Part shown: piece after piece, positions 10,393 through 19,405 of the stretch | Numbering within the stretch: the stretch's first letter is position 1 | Layout: every line of letters starts with the position of its first letter | NCBI GenBank assembly: GCA_016838945.1 | Contig: JADLKP010000002.1 | Coordinates: 1-50,436, forward strand | Source of the DNA: Methanobrevibacter sp. | GTDB taxonomy: Archaea > Methanobacteriota > Methanobacteria > Methanobacteriales > Methanobacteriaceae | Length of the DNA: 50,436 bases | Direction: 5' to 3' | The notes under the pieces: generated by a model | What the model saw: only the letters and a program-made list of their open reading frames with translations | What the model was told of the DNA's origin: nothing | Database searches by the model: none | Position numbers and translations under genes: made by a program

Positions 10393-11097
10393 TTGGGTTC
10401 TTTAAGCACCTGTATAACGAATAATAACGGATTGGCTAGTGTAACAGTAAATAATGTTATTGCAGATACAACATTTACCGCCTCTTACCAATCTGCAAGT
10501 GCAACCTGTACAGTTACCGTTCAAACTGGTCCATTGTTCTTTGATGACTGTTCTACTGATAGAAGTAGTGAATACACAAAAGTGAACAATTACTGCACAT
10601 TCAGTTATAACAGCAATGGTTACTATGTCTTGACAAAATCAAGCAGTAATGGTACAAGTGGAATTAAAATCATTAATACTCAATTCCCAAAAAATGTGAA
10701 GATAACAGTAGACATACAAATGAAGTCAACTGGTAACTTGCAACCTAAACTGGTCTTTATGGATACAACCCAAACCTACGGATATGTAAGCAGATTAACC
10801 TGTATCAACGGTAAAGCCAGTATCATAAATGGTAGTTTCACAGGAGAAGGAAACAGTATCACTGGTGACATAACTATATCGCAAAGCACTAATACTTGGT
10901 ACACTTTTGAATTTATCAAGAACAATAATGATTTGACATTCAACATCTACAATACAGCTAATGGTACATTGATTAAATCCCTAACTGGTACTGGCAGTCA
11001 AACATTCTCTGATAATGCAAATACTGTAGGATTAGCAGTCAGTTATGACTCTTCAAAATACTTTTGGTTTAAAAACTTGAAAGTAGAAGCTTTATAA
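10393..11097 (+). CDS. Silent tail-fibre C-terminal cassette 2
   Basis: STCITNNNGLASVTV...LKVEAL, homologous to the C-terminus of the opposing gene; follows the stop of cassette 1 directly. Confidence 0.75.
   Translation: MGSLSTCITNNNGLASVTVNNVIADTTFTASYQSASATCTVTVQTGPLFFDDCSTDRSSEYTKVNNYCTFSYNSNGYYVLTKSSSNGTSGIKIINTQFPKNVKITVDIQMKSTGNLQPKLVFMDTTQTYGYVSRLTCINGKASIINGSFTGEGNSITGDITISQSTNTWYTFEFIKNNNDLTFNIYNTANGTLIKSLTGTGSQTFSDNANTVGLAVSYDSSKYFWFKNLKVEAL
10398..10421. repeat. Recombination site B of the invertible fibre locus
   Basis: TTCTTTAAGC-ACCT-GTATAACGAA; right arm identical to site A, spacer is the reverse complement of site A's + strand spacer. Confidence 0.75.
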
Positions 11098-12090
11098 TGC
11101 TTCTACTTTTATGTCTTTGACGTAATATTTGGATACATTCCACCATAATATAGTGATTCCTGGTTTTGTGTCGGATTGTATTGCTTTGGTTGGTGTGATT
11201 GCAGAACCGGAGTAAAGAGTGTTGTCATTTGCGTCTTTGATTGAATAGGTTACTTTCCCATTTGTGACTGTTGCTATATGTGTTAACCATTCGTTACGAT
11301 GATTGGTACCGATATTAGATTGAATACTGTCACTTCCGCCTTGGTTTATGGTAATGTTACCTCCATCGCTTCCACCAGTATAGTGCATATAGTAGATACT
11401 GTACATTCCGTTGCTTCCTTTGTAAGCATAACCTGTACCTCCACGGTCTGTAGTATTGTAATGCTTTGTCTTAAAACTCATAACATAACTGTTTTCACCT
11501 GCAAGACTGCCTATTGCCATCATACTCTGTCCACCACTTGCAGAACCATTGTTCGCGAGTATGTAGCAACTATTAGAGGAGTCAAAAGTGAGAGAGGGAT
11601 TTGTACTGCCCCTTAAAGTCAATACACTATAATTGCTTGTATTATCCACAGCACAGTCATCATAGAATAAGTAACTGCTTACTGTTACTATACAAGTATC
11701 AGATGCATTGGAGTAATTACAAGTGAATGTGGTTTCAGATGAAACAGAAACAGTCACAGTAACTATCCCTTCGTTGTTCGTTATACAGGTGTATAACGAA
11801 GAGTCAGACCCAGTCACAGTAACAGTTGCCCCACTCTTCGGAGCATAGTTTTCTTGTAATGTTATTTCTAGTGTTGCTGTTCCACCAACAGCAACATACG
11901 AATCCTCACTAAACTCGATATGGTAACAACTGCCACCACCAGTCTGAATATTACTTATTTCACCAATCAAACCCAGTAATCCAGTAGAAGAGTCATAACT
12001 TGCAGTAACTCCTTTCTGCCCCAACTCATAAATCAACTGGTCTTTCATCTCCAAAAGAGAACCATTAAGTGTACTTGTATCATTCGGCAT
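11092..12090 (-). CDS. Tail fibre/adhesin: N-terminal region plus Ig-like (Big-type) domain plus currently expressed exchangeable C-terminal domain
   Basis: ENYAPKSGATVTVTGSDSSLYTCITNNEGIVTVTV Ig-like; SYLFYDDC...IKVEAL C-terminus shared with two inverted cassettes. Confidence 0.75.
   Translation of the reverse strand: MPNDTSTLNGSLLEMKDQLIYELGQKGVTASYDSSTGLLGLIGEISNIQTGGGSCYHIEFSEDSYVAVGGTATLEITLQENYAPKSGATVTVTGSDSSLYTCITNNEGIVTVTVSVSSETTFTCNYSNASDTCIVTVSSYLFYDDCAVDNTSNYSVLTLRGSTNPSLTFDSSNSCYILANNGSASGGQSMMAIGSLAGENSYVMSFKTKHYNTTDRGGTGYAYKGSNGMYSIYYMHYTGGSDGGNITINQGGSDSIQSNIGTNHRNEWLTHIATVTNGKVTYSIKDANDNTLYSGSAITPTKAIQSDTKPGITILWWNVSKYYVKDIKVEAL
11777..11800. repeat. Recombination site A (expression-locus site)
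   Basis: TTCGTTATAC-AGGT-GTATAACGAA, perfect 10-bp arms and 4-bp spacer. Confidence 0.8.
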
Positions 12091-12591
12091 TTATGAACCA
12101 CTTCCATTAATATACAATATTGCATCACCAACCAAACCATCAACATACTCTTTCACAAGTTTCTCACTTGGCACTTTACTATCCGAAGTTGTAGCAGACC
12201 AACTTGAAACAATAGTAACAGTCGCATCACTACCATTAGTAACAGTAAAAGTAGTAGTGCTACCATTCGTAAAAGTAATAGTATAAGTATCAACCAAACC
12301 ACTTGATCCAGTCTTGGTAACAGAAGATATGCCATTACCAGTATCACCAGTATCACCTTTATCACCTTTCGCTCCATCAGACCCATCTTCACCATCAGTC
12401 ACTTGAAAATCAAAAGTGTCTCCATTGGTGAAAGTGATTCTATAGGTCTTAACCTTCCCAACAGTGCTTCTTAGTACAATGCTTTGAATACCGTTACCAG
12501 TTGCACCAGTATCCCCCTTGTCACCTTTTGGTCCAGCATCACCTACAACTTGTCCTAAATCAAAATCTTGGCCTCCATCAGCCATTATCAT
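12091..12591 (-). CDS. Collagen-like (Gly-X-Y) tail fibre protein
   Basis: GDAGPKGDKGDTGATG and GAKGDKGDTGDTG repeats alternating with TYTITFTNGSTTTFTVTNG units. Confidence 0.75.
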   Translation of the reverse strand: MIMADGGQDFDLGQVVGDAGPKGDKGDTGATGNGIQSIVLRSTVGKVKTYRITFTNGDTFDFQVTDGEDGSDGAKGDKGDTGDTGNGISSVTKTGSSGLVDTYTITFTNGSTTTFTVTNGSDATVTIVSSWSATTSDSKVPSEKLVKEYVDGLVGDAILYINGSGS

Positions 12592-13100
12592 TTACCTCCT
12601 ATTTGTGGATTTGTTGAATAAATCAAATGTCCTTGCTCGTTGATATGGTAAGGATTCAATGTTCCTGTCGGCAATGTTACAATCAAATGCCCCTCATCAT
12701 TTATCCTGAAGCTGCCTACCATCACCACACCAGAGCCTCCACTTCCCCCTCCTTCGATTGTTATGTTACCGCTTCCAAGCAGGGATTGGTGGTTTATTGT
12801 TTTCAAGTTAGTACCACTAACCAGTAAGTCCTGTTTTGTGTCATCATGGACTGTTCTTCCGACAGCACCATAGCATACTACATCATAGATGCTGTTGTTC
12901 ATGAACCCTATCACAACAGTATCTCCTACTTGAAGTTTTGCACCATCAAGGATTGGGACATTTGTATGTTCCGTTTCCTCATCCGCTTCTTTTACGGTGC
13001 AGTAATGTTCTTGCAGTTTCGTGACTGTTGCATATTTTTCAACTGTGACAGTCACATTATCGTCTATTAAGACTTGCAGGTTATTGTATAAATCGGACAT
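12588..13100 (-). CDS. Baseplate/fibre-associated protein
   Basis: Position between fibre genes; GAKLQVGDTVVIGFMNNS OB-like segment; Gly-rich linker. Confidence 0.45.
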   Translation of the reverse strand: MSDLYNNLQVLIDDNVTVTVEKYATVTKLQEHYCTVKEADEETEHTNVPILDGAKLQVGDTVVIGFMNNSIYDVVCYGAVGRTVHDDTKQDLLVSGTNLKTINHQSLLGSGNITIEGGGSGGSGVVMVGSFRINDEGHLIVTLPTGTLNPYHINEQGHLIYSTNPQIGGK

Positions 13101-13139
13101 ATTGATCTCTCTTTATAATTTCTTGCTGAATAATTTCAT

Positions 13140-14285
13140 TCATACGCCCCATTCGACTTGCCCATGAACAGTCACATTGCTTTGTGTAGCACCAGTATTT
13201 GATTTCAACCAGATTGTCCCATCAGCACCAATCTGAATAATGATATTCGCACTATTTACGAAGTAAAAAGTGGATTTGATTGGGGCTATGTCTGATAAAG
13301 GATTACTGCTACCATACTGTCCAAAGGTTGTCGAGACAACATTTCTTACGAGACCATCCAGTATCAATCTGCCATGATTCCCATCCGTATAAGCAACAAT
13401 CTTATTAGACTCGGCAGACCATACCTTTTTCCAACCCCTGACGAAAATCTGAGTGGAACTTGTATTTGCTGAAAAAGTGACCAAACCCCAGTCATTGCAA
13501 GTAACAGACCATGAAGCAATTCCTTCGTTGTTCGTTATACTGCTGCTTACCGAAGTCCCGTTACGATACAATGTCAAACTCTTACCCTCAACAGCATCAC
13601 CATGAATATCAGTACACCTGCAAGACACAGTAATATTCGTATCAATAGTAGGATTATAGTCACTAGCATACAATTCATAGAAGAAAACACCATCATCAGC
13701 ATTCTCCAAAATACTCAACCTGCCATCAATAACACTCAAGCTACTAGCCAAACCAGTAACATTAGATTGTGCTATGCTCCCACTAACATCAGCACTGCTG
13801 GACTGGAACACAAAACTCAAGCCAGAGACAACAGCATTACGTGGGATAGTTACAACAATATCATACTCCTTCAACACCTTCAACTCAGGAACATTGCTCA
13901 AATCATCATAATTCAAGTTACTAGCTATAGGACTGGTTCCCCCCTTATTAGCAATGTAGAAACTGACCTGTCCTGTAGCGGTCAACTTGATTGATTTGAA
14001 ACCGCCGAAACGGTTGAAGTTAGGGTAAACGGTCAACCTGTACACTTGTGCGCTGGTGGTACGGTTGGTAATTGTTGAACCGATGCTTAGGTTGCTGTTC
14101 GGTGTAATGCTCACATCCGCCACCTTAGCCATGACCACATCACTACTGTTAGGGAAAACACCATCAGTATCAGTTGGCAAGGACACATCCAATGTCCAAG
14201 CGAAAGCATTGCCAACCAGTATTCCATCATTCAAATTCTCACTATACGCTTTATTGCTGTCATTGAAAAAATTATTAGCCATCAA
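13140..14285 (-). CDS. Tail fibre protein with Ig-like domain
   Basis: VSCRCTDIHGDAVEGKSLTLYRNGTSVSSSITNNEGIASWSV; shares the ITNNEG-coding recombination-like sequence. Confidence 0.6.
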   Translation of the reverse strand: MMANNFFNDSNKAYSENLNDGILVGNAFAWTLDVSLPTDTDGVFPNSSDVVMAKVADVSITPNSNLSIGSTITNRTTSAQVYRLTVYPNFNRFGGFKSIKLTATGQVSFYIANKGGTSPIASNLNYDDLSNVPELKVLKEYDIVVTIPRNAVVSGLSFVFQSSSADVSGSIAQSNVTGLASSLSVIDGRLSILENADDGVFFYELYASDYNPTIDTNITVSCRCTDIHGDAVEGKSLTLYRNGTSVSSSITNNEGIASWSVTCNDWGLVTFSANTSSTQIFVRGWKKVWSAESNKIVAYTDGNHGRLILDGLVRNVVSTTFGQYGSSNPLSDIAPIKSTFYFVNSANIIIQIGADGTIWLKSNTGATQSNVTVHGQVEWGV

Positions 14286-14488
14286 TACTCACCTTCCTGT
14301 ATCTCAAAATTGATTAATTCCTGATCATGCTTGTCAAAGCATGCCTTGAAGTTACTGCCTCGTACGATTATGAAATCATCATCGACAACAGCATTCGCCA
14401 CTAGCTTGTCGAAATCGTACTTAGGCCATGTGCTGTCATCGAAACAATCCATCAAATCAAACTTCAGCTTTTCCTTATCAAAATTCAT
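14282..14488 (-). CDS. Hypothetical virion-region protein
   Basis: 68-aa ORF in the tail operon. Confidence 0.4.
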   Translation of the reverse strand: MNFDKEKLKFDLMDCFDDSTWPKYDFDKLVANAVVDDDFIIVRGSNFKACFDKHDQELINFEIQEGEY

Positions 14489-14494
14489 AATACC

Positions 14495-15313
14495 TTATCC
14501 TGTTGTGATTAAAATGTTTCCCTTAATGGATATGAATTCTTCAAGCAAACTTAGGAAGTTTTCATCCCAACCATCATCAGGTATAATGATACTGGTTGTA
14601 CCCTGCGCCAACCTATTATATACGAGATTAACTCCTTCCTTATCGACCAATAGGTCTGTTGTTATGTCCGTATCCTCATTATCATAAGCCTTCAAAGTGT
14701 CATTAGAGAATCGTGGAACATCATACTTCCTATGGTCTACTGTGTGGATAGTGTTCAATAGTGCAGTGCTTACCTCTGCACTTCCGAAAGCATTGCCGAA
14801 AGCCACTAGTAAATCCTTCATAGTTAATAACTGATGGTTCTTAAGGTAGAGGAAGATGCGGTATTCCTCATCAGTCAATACCCTAGTGTAAGTGTCGCCT
14901 CCATCAGCATAGGACAAGTGAGGCCTAACCAGATTATAGGACCTTCCCCAGAACACATCCAAACTGTTCAACACATCACATGCAACTGTCTCGGTGACCC
15001 ATTCCCCCTCCACATAGGAATACCTGGTGAAAGAAACATCGGATGTGGTGTATTGCGGAACATAATAAGTATGATTGGTGTCCGCTTCTTCAGGCAAACC
15101 CTTCACAATCTCCACTTCTCCAATGCTGCAGTCAAGTATAGAGTAGTCAATGCGGAACTGGGTCACAAGATCATTCAACCTGTCGAAAGCGCCACCGATT
15201 ATTTTATAAATGAAATAACCTATCGGAGATGGTGGGTTCATGAAGTTGTTCTCAATGTCATAATAGTAATCGCAGATTTCATCACCAATTAAACTGGTAT
15301 CATCATAAGCCAT
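14495..15313 (-). CDS. Baseplate/tail protein I-like
   Basis: Position after baseplate J; DRLNDLVTQFRIDYSILDCS. Confidence 0.5.
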   Translation of the reverse strand: MAYDDTSLIGDEICDYYYDIENNFMNPPSPIGYFIYKIIGGAFDRLNDLVTQFRIDYSILDCSIGEVEIVKGLPEEADTNHTYYVPQYTTSDVSFTRYSYVEGEWVTETVACDVLNSLDVFWGRSYNLVRPHLSYADGGDTYTRVLTDEEYRIFLYLKNHQLLTMKDLLVAFGNAFGSAEVSTALLNTIHTVDHRKYDVPRFSNDTLKAYDNEDTDITTDLLVDKEGVNLVYNRLAQGTTSIIIPDDGWDENFLSLLEEFISIKGNILITTG

Positions 15314-15329
15314 ACTAAATATTCCTCCT

Positions 15330-16688
15330 TTATGGGTTGTCTGATTTGCTTGGTGTAGTCACCAATCCACTTGCAGGGCCTGTATCTATCACATCAACAT
15401 CAGGGCTTACCTGGTAAACCTCATCTGTATCCATAGTGATAGGTTCAGTCACAATACCCCAAACTATGCTGCTGTCACTAGTCTTTGTTGCTTTTTGGTA
15501 GATTATTGCATCAGTCACTTCAGGTATCTCCTCGATAAGCACGCAAAGGTTAGCAGGATTGAAATCCTGATTGATGTTTGCATCAGCATTGAACTGACTA
15601 ATGACCTCCTCAACCTTAGGAGTAACAGTAGACAATGTGGCCTCAGGATACTCTGCAATGTCAATGTTAACATATACTTTGTACTCTATACTGTAACCAG
15701 TAATGCTAGTGTCCGCCAATACATATTGTGGTGTGGCCCTCTGATAACCAAGACTTATCCCTACGATGTTGTACTCATCCAATGCAAAGAATTGACGCAA
15801 TGCATACTCGCTAGGATAATATGTTCCAACGATACCGGCTTGACCTCCACTATATGATTCCTCAGTCTCATCCTTATCGATTGGATTGTAGATCAACAAC
15901 AAGTCTTCATCTGCACTTACACCTTCCTTGGAGGGGACTATGTCATGCACAAGGTTAACTACCCCTTCATCAACGAACGGAATGGTCTTGAACCAGTTTA
16001 TGCTTCCTGTAGGGGAATTGTTAGGATGGTCGATTATCCTTGCTCGGTAATCGTCATCTGATTCAATGTCTGTTCCGCCAGTGAAGGTGGTGTTGGTGAC
16101 CCTGACTCCAGCAGGCAATTCGTTCTCAATTATTATGATGGTGTCATCCAGGACATTGGTGTATTCTCCTTCGTACTCGCAAGTCGCTTCCAACCTGATG
16201 TACTTGTTACCGTTCAAGTTTGAATCCGCATCATCAACGATAAAGCTTATGCTGTCATCGGTCATCACTACAAGGTCCTCAAGTATGACCGGCTCTTCCA
16301 AGTCACAGATTGTACCTGCATCCTGATTCAATATCTCATCTGCAGTCAAAGCTGTGCTGTTGTAATATATGATGACATAACCCGTACTAGGGCTTGCAGG
16401 TTTACGGTAGATTCCAAGACTGTCCCCAGTATTATCCAAGAATTCTCCTTCCTGGGTGTGTATCATGCTCATCAAGTAATTGTCATTGATGTCCTCGCGC
16501 ACTTCAAGGAACAAACTTGCAATTGTATCCAATAGGTGGTAAGCCTCGCTCCCTTCGGTGAAATCTGTCACCTTAGTCAAACCATTATAATAAGCCTGGT
16601 CATACTTGCTCTTCAAGTAATCTATAACATCATCCTTCTCTAATGTTGTTCCGTCGAACAACTCCAAATATTCTGTTTCCTGCACCAT
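15330..16688 (-). CDS. Baseplate J-like protein
   Basis: GTDIESDDDYRARIIDHPNNSPTGSINWFKTI, typical gpJ/XkdT sequence. Confidence 0.85.
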   Translation of the reverse strand: MVQETEYLELFDGTTLEKDDVIDYLKSKYDQAYYNGLTKVTDFTEGSEAYHLLDTIASLFLEVREDINDNYLMSMIHTQEGEFLDNTGDSLGIYRKPASPSTGYVIIYYNSTALTADEILNQDAGTICDLEEPVILEDLVVMTDDSISFIVDDADSNLNGNKYIRLEATCEYEGEYTNVLDDTIIIIENELPAGVRVTNTTFTGGTDIESDDDYRARIIDHPNNSPTGSINWFKTIPFVDEGVVNLVHDIVPSKEGVSADEDLLLIYNPIDKDETEESYSGGQAGIVGTYYPSEYALRQFFALDEYNIVGISLGYQRATPQYVLADTSITGYSIEYKVYVNIDIAEYPEATLSTVTPKVEEVISQFNADANINQDFNPANLCVLIEEIPEVTDAIIYQKATKTSDSSIVWGIVTEPITMDTDEVYQVSPDVDVIDTGPASGLVTTPSKSDNP

Positions 16689-16695
16689 TTTATCA

Positions 16696-17082
16696 TTATC
16701 CTAAAGTGTTAATCCTTTCCTCGAATCCTATTTCGCTTCCATCCACAAGCTGCAAATGAAGAGCAATGACTAAAACATCATGCTCCACGGGGGTTATTTC
16801 AAGGTTAAGGATACTGTACACCCTTGGCTCCTCCAACATGCAATTCTCAACATAAACCCTTAACTCGCTAATCCGTGATTGGTTTCTCTTCTCCCCAAGT
16901 ACTTGATAGACTTCGCTCCCATAATCAGTATCAATGTTAGGGTATGTTCCAATCCTTGTCAGTAACCGGTTCCTTATGGCCTGCTCTGCATTCGCTAATT
17001 CAGTGACCAAGCCCAAGTCACCATTACTGGTAATGAAACCATCACTGCTGTAATCGGTTCCGTATATTTCAGTATCAGTCAT
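16696..17082 (-). CDS. gp25/XkdS-like baseplate wedge protein
   Basis: ANAEQAIRNRLLTRIGTYPNIDTDYGSEVYQVLG. Confidence 0.75.
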   Translation of the reverse strand: MTDTEIYGTDYSSDGFITSNGDLGLVTELANAEQAIRNRLLTRIGTYPNIDTDYGSEVYQVLGEKRNQSRISELRVYVENCMLEEPRVYSILNLEITPVEHDVLVIALHLQLVDGSEIGFEERINTLG

Positions 17083-18212
17083 TTTGTCACCGCCACAATT
17101 TTAGATCCATCAACCTCTTGCTTCATGTTCTGACTCACATCGTAAGTCTTGCCCTTATACTTGTTGTACATATGGTATCTTTTGACCCCATCAAGGCCTG
17201 TGTATTCCGCCTTGATTATGTCCACTTTCTTGTTTGCACCTTTGCACATTATGAAGAACAGCCATGAAGCATCTACACAATTGTATACTTTGTTTTTCCA
17301 GCATTTCTCCACACTCTTTTTCCCAAGGCTTGTTTCCTTTTCGGAGCTGACCTTATGGCCAATATAATACTTGTACTTGAAGCCACCGGTTCCTCCTGCA
17401 CTTTTGACCTTAAGGTATTTGTATATCTTAGCAACAGTACCTAATTCCTTGCCCTTGAGCATAATCTTTTTGATTGTTGCGGATTGCTCGTTGAATCCTC
17501 CAATGTTTGGATTTATGCTTGTTGGCTTCCCTTTTAATGGGTTCTTCTTGTTGCGGTTTGTTGCAACGATTGCCCCTTTCTTGTTGGTGATTATGTAATC
17601 CCCATCGTAAGGGTCTCCCAATACTTGAGAGCCTTTGACAAGGTCAAGGCTTAATGTTTGGCTGTCAATGTCAAGGTTCATTGACTCAACGGTTAGAGTC
17701 TTGTTGTTGATGTCCTTGAACCTTTTGCCATCATCATAACCCTTGAAATTCAAGCTTAAAAGGTCATCTACCTTAACCTGTAAGTATGCAGGTATCTCGA
17801 GTTTACCTGCATAAGTGGTTCCTGTATTGATTAGGCTTTTTGCCTTTGTCTTTGACTCTGCCTTTGACAAGTTACATTTCTGACTTTGGGTTTCTGTAGC
17901 TGCAGTAGTCTTAGAACCTGTAACTGTAGCTGGTTTCAATTTACCCCTTACCTTTGTGGCCTTGTCGAGTCCTGATGATCCGCAGTAGTCTGCGTCACAT
18001 TTTTTACAGGTTATTTCACCTTCAGGGGTTTTCTTGGGATTGAATGTCAATGTACCCTTTGACTTGCAAAGGGGGCAGTAATTCTTCCATGTGTGCTTTG
18101 TGAGTTTGTACTCATAACCTTTCTTGGATGGATATGTCTTTACGGTGATGGTGTTGTTGTCTTTGCTTACTTGTTTAACTCCTTTCAAAACCATATTATC
18201 ACCATTTAACAA
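17079..18212 (-). CDS. Tail hub protein (XkdQ/late-control-like) with zinc-ribbon pairs and C-terminal cysteine-protease/transglutaminase-like domain
   Basis: YCPLCKSKG...ITCKKCDADYCG; NCVDASWLFFIMC / KRYHMYNKYKGKTYDVS Cys-His-Asp order. Confidence 0.6.
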   Translation of the reverse strand: MLNGDNMVLKGVKQVSKDNNTITVKTYPSKKGYEYKLTKHTWKNYCPLCKSKGTLTFNPKKTPEGEITCKKCDADYCGSSGLDKATKVRGKLKPATVTGSKTTAATETQSQKCNLSKAESKTKAKSLINTGTTYAGKLEIPAYLQVKVDDLLSLNFKGYDDGKRFKDINNKTLTVESMNLDIDSQTLSLDLVKGSQVLGDPYDGDYIITNKKGAIVATNRNKKNPLKGKPTSINPNIGGFNEQSATIKKIMLKGKELGTVAKIYKYLKVKSAGGTGGFKYKYYIGHKVSSEKETSLGKKSVEKCWKNKVYNCVDASWLFFIMCKGANKKVDIIKAEYTGLDGVKRYHMYNKYKGKTYDVSQNMKQEVDGSKIVAVTK

Positions 18213-19402
18213 TTGAAAGTATTAGGGTTACTATAGTATGCTAGGTGTCCACCATTCATTGCATGATTACCCCATCCTTTGCTAGTTGTTGTATCGGTTG
18301 CAAACCATTTACTATTCAGTTTGGTTTCTGGATAGAAGTGTCCTTTTATATGGTTGCATCTTACTTGTAATCCTACACTTCCTGCAAGGCTCATATAAAG
18401 GTGGGTTTGGTCTGCACAATTGCCATTCCTCTTATTCAAGGTGCCTAATGCTCCCTTCTTCGTACAAGCATAATTGCTATACTTGATGTTATTTCGCATC
18501 CATTTCCATATAGCCTTAGCCTTAGCATTATCTGTCTTGGCAGAACCTATGATTGAATTGGCTTGCTTGACAATCTTAGTATTGATGTTGTACTTGTTGA
18601 TGAAAGCTTGACCATCACTATTAGTATCAGAAGATGAGGAATTATTGCTTCCGCCTTTGGTGACATTCTCAGTACAATCAAAAGCGTCTCCTTCAATGTA
18701 ACCCCAAGTGGCTATCATCTCCTTTGAAGCCTTAGCTGTTGCCTTTGTTGCACCATTATAGACCACTCTTCCTACAGTAACAACATCATCGGTTGTTAAT
18801 GTTTCCTCGTAATCTATGATCATGTTGGTTCCGTCGCCTTGTGTGCTGAACTTGTAGCCTTGTTCAGTGTTGATGCTCTTTCCGAAATGAAGTATCCCAT
18901 CTATATCGACATAACATTCAACTGGGTTTCCGGCTTTCCATTCAAGATACTGCAATTGCCTGGCAATTTCCCATATAGATTTCTTCTCCCATTTAAGATA
19001 AGTGTGTTTGTTTGTGGTTTTAGTGAGTCCTGCAAGGCTGAAGTTATTCGGGTCATTCTTCAACAACTTCTTCAGTAAGTTGTAACTGGTTATGTTGCTG
19101 TAGCTGACACTGCCAATCTTGCCCATATACAATCGGAGGTAGCTTACGCAATCATACTCGTACAAGCCATTTGTAGTTTCATGGACCTTGTAGATTTGCC
19201 CTCCGAAACCATACCTTTTTCCACGGGGGTCATTGTACCTTACCCTTGTTCCTTGAGGCAAGCGTTCGTTGGTTCTGAAGCTGAATGCATCTGCAGAATC
19301 GGATTTGTACTCTATCTTGGAATTGTTGAACGGTACAGCATGGAAGTTGGTCTGTGACAGTTTGGCGGTGTTGCTTACGTATAATGTTCCAACGCTCATC
19401 AT
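18206..19402 (-). CDS. Tail hub protein with C-terminal transglutaminase-like domain
   Basis: AKAIWKWMRNNIKYSNY, NGNCADQTHLYMSLAGSVGLQVRCNHIKGHFYPE, KWFATDTTTS (Cys-His-Asp). Confidence 0.75.
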   Translation of the reverse strand: MMSVGTLYVSNTAKLSQTNFHAVPFNNSKIEYKSDSADAFSFRTNERLPQGTRVRYNDPRGKRYGFGGQIYKVHETTNGLYEYDCVSYLRLYMGKIGSVSYSNITSYNLLKKLLKNDPNNFSLAGLTKTTNKHTYLKWEKKSIWEIARQLQYLEWKAGNPVECYVDIDGILHFGKSINTEQGYKFSTQGDGTNMIIDYEETLTTDDVVTVGRVVYNGATKATAKASKEMIATWGYIEGDAFDCTENVTKGGSNNSSSSDTNSDGQAFINKYNINTKIVKQANSIIGSAKTDNAKAKAIWKWMRNNIKYSNYACTKKGALGTLNKRNGNCADQTHLYMSLAGSVGLQVRCNHIKGHFYPETKLNSKWFATDTTTSKGWGNHAMNGGHLAYYSNPNTFNC

Positions 19403-19405
19403 TCA

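Noticed and set aside
9763-11097. Two independent plus-strand genes as listed in the ORF track
   Set aside because: Their annotated starts (GTG, TTG) fall inside a longer homologous frame, they lack RBS-like sequences, and they match the opposing fibre C-terminus; better read as silent cassettes.
12153-12395. Second minus-strand ORF (80 aa, Leu/Val rich)
   Set aside because: Out-of-frame shadow of the repetitive collagen-like fibre gene.
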